Positions 5,424-5,783 of a DNA stretch of 5,783 nucleotides are shown here, in pieces. The translations under genes and the position numbers were made by a program. A model generated the notes under the pieces. That model ran no database searches and had not been told where the DNA came from. It saw only the letters and a program-made list of their open reading frames with translations. The DNA comes from UBA1081 sp045537555 (GTDB lineage Bacteria > Bacillota > Clostridia > Oscillospirales > Acutalibacteraceae), in assembly GCA_045537555.1 (NCBI GenBank), contig JAZSPR010000122.1, positions 1 to 5,783 of the forward strand, in the 5' to 3' direction. Each line of letters opens with the position of its first letter. The first letter of the stretch is position 1.

Positions 5424-5580
5424 ATATTCTTCCCACTTTTTCAACAGCATTTCAGCTTGTCGGAAAGGCTTTTTCCATTAAAAAATCCCATGCAAATCCC
5501 AACACTATAATAAATAAAGAAATTAAGAAAGAAAGAAGTGTGTGTGCACGCACATTTTTTCTTTTTATTTTACAGACAAA
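5415..5580 (-). pseudogene. Possible decayed small reading frame (weak)
   Basis: On the minus strand one frame, open from just after a TGA at 5581-5583 to a TGA at 5452-5454, encodes a basic start (KIKRKNVRAH), a hydrophobic stretch (LLSFLISLFIIVLGFAW) and DFLMEK. Removing one base at the five-A run (plus strand T at 5470-5474) would continue it as PFRQAEMLLKKWEEYKK and end at TAA (5415-5417), inside the terminator stem. This reads like a membrane anchor with an amphipathic charged tail, so a frameshifted gene remnant is possible. There is no clear ATG or ribosome site, and AT-rich DNA often gives such peptides by chance. No family was recognised. Apart from this, 5424-5574 shows no gene. Confidence 0.2.
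5541..5565 (+). terminator. Weak terminator-like hairpin with T-tract
   Basis: TGTGTG (5541-5546) can pair with CGCACA (5549-5554), including one G-T pair, and is followed by six T, a C and five T. The upstream A/G-rich stretch can extend the stem imperfectly against the T-tract. The loop is very short and the core stem only four to six pairs, so this is a weak candidate. It overlaps the possible minus-strand remnant. Confidence 0.25.
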
Positions 5581-5692
5581 TCAGAATTTGTCGAGTAGTT
5601 TAAATAAACCAATCGTAGGGACCGATGCCCACATCGGTCCGCATTTGTCGAAGACAAATCGGAAATCTTTGATTTCCGCTAACCGACAAATT
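5575..5692 (-). repeat. Structured repeat, element 3 (rearranged relative, opposite orientation)
   Basis: Read on the minus strand, positions 5593-5575 give CGACAAATTCTGATTTGTC, which differs from the tails of elements 1 and 2 at one base. Further in, AATTTGTCG (5585-5593) can pair with CGACAAATT (5684-5692), enclosing two compact hairpins: TTTGTC/GACAAA (5644-5649 with 5653-5658) and CGGAAATC/GATTTCCG (5660-5667 with 5671-5678). The word CGGAA and the following TTCCGCTA recall element 2. The long arms of elements 1 and 2 are absent, and the hairpin unit starting at 5615 lies within it, so it looks like a rearranged or composite copy. Confidence 0.6.
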
Positions 5693-5783
5693 AATTCAAT
5701 TAATTTATTGTAATAGAACGGTGTACCACCGTTATTGCTCCGCTATACTCCGCAATCGGACCGATGTGGGCATCGGTCCCTAC
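5615..5783. repeat. MITE-like unit bounded by a perfect 27-bp inverted repeat
   Basis: Positions 5615-5641 (beginning GTAGGGACCGATGCCCA) and 5757-5783 (ending GGGCATCGGTCCCTAC) are exact reverse complements over 27 bases. Each arm is itself a hairpin, GGACCGATG/CATCGGTCC around a four-base loop. Between them are the hairpins TTTGTC/GACAAA, CGGAAATC/GATTTCCG, AACGGTG/CACCGTT (5717-5723 with 5727-5733) and ATTGC/GCAAT (5734-5738 with 5752-5756). No transposase or other gene is inside. The unit reaches the last base of the window, so its right border and any target duplication cannot be checked. GTAGGG-plus-hairpin words of this sort are, from memory, common intergenic repeats in several bacterial groups. 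Confidence 0.75.

Noticed and set aside
5408..5713. 101-codon plus-strand reading frame after the S51 gene
   Set aside because: It begins inside the terminator stem, crosses the T-tract and runs through the element 3 hairpins; there is no ribosome site and the protein is low in complexity.

Overview
The window looks like chromosomal DNA from an anaerobic Bacillota species, most likely a gut clostridium of the Ruminococcaceae/Oscillospiraceae type. This is inferred from strong AAGGAG-type ribosome binding sites, AT-rich intergenic DNA with near-consensus sigma-A promoters, moderate-GC genes and abundant hairpin-forming intergenic repeats. No ribosomal or other taxonomic marker is present, so the assignment is tentative. 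Both edges fall inside repeats, so the window may be a whole contig broken at repeats.

Layout. Positions 1-143 hold the right-hand part of a hairpin-rich repeat (element 1). Positions 148-4392 hold five tightly packed minus-strand genes. In transcription order they are a YaiI/YqxD (UPF0178) protein, an acyltransferase-3 membrane protein, an NAD-dependent epimerase/dehydratase, a D-isomer 2-hydroxyacid dehydrogenase and an IspD/TarI-like cytidylyltransferase. The junctions are a 26-nt overlap and gaps of 3, 16 and 10 nt, and every gene has its own Shine-Dalgarno sequence. A near-consensus promoter (TTGACC, 17 nt, TATAAT) lies 25-60 nt upstream of the first gene. A second promoter (TTGACA, 17 nt, TAAAAT) points the other way, and its -35 hexamer directly abuts the first one inside the palindrome GTCAATTGAC. 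Positions 4496-4690 are a complete second copy of the repeat (element 2). It would form almost the whole 5' leader of the plus-strand gene at 4706-5374, a peptidase S51 (PepE/cyanophycinase-like) protein that ends at a clear intrinsic terminator. Positions 5424-5574 contain no convincing gene, only a possible decayed small reading frame on the minus strand. Positions 5575-5783 hold a rearranged repeat relative in the opposite orientation, joined to a unit bounded by a perfect 27-bp inverted repeat.

How the genes may work together. The last three genes of the operon (epimerase, hydroxyacid dehydrogenase, cytidylyltransferase) look like a short pathway that makes a CDP-activated polyol, sugar or hydroxyacid phosphate, and the acyltransferase suggests a surface glycan destination. 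No glycosyltransferase or polymerase is in view, so the product is unknown. The cytidylyltransferase keeps its nucleotide-binding signature but has lost the usual Asp and Arg of the HDAARP segment, so ordinary isoprenoid IspD activity is doubtful.

The most unusual thing in the window is the repeat family. Its copies keep the same fold (terminal hairpin, long imperfect stem, two inner hairpins, terminal hairpin, fixed tail), while the bases in the stems differ between copies in a compensated way. The copies sit exactly at gene-block boundaries: four bases from a stop codon in one case, and touching a Shine-Dalgarno sequence in another.
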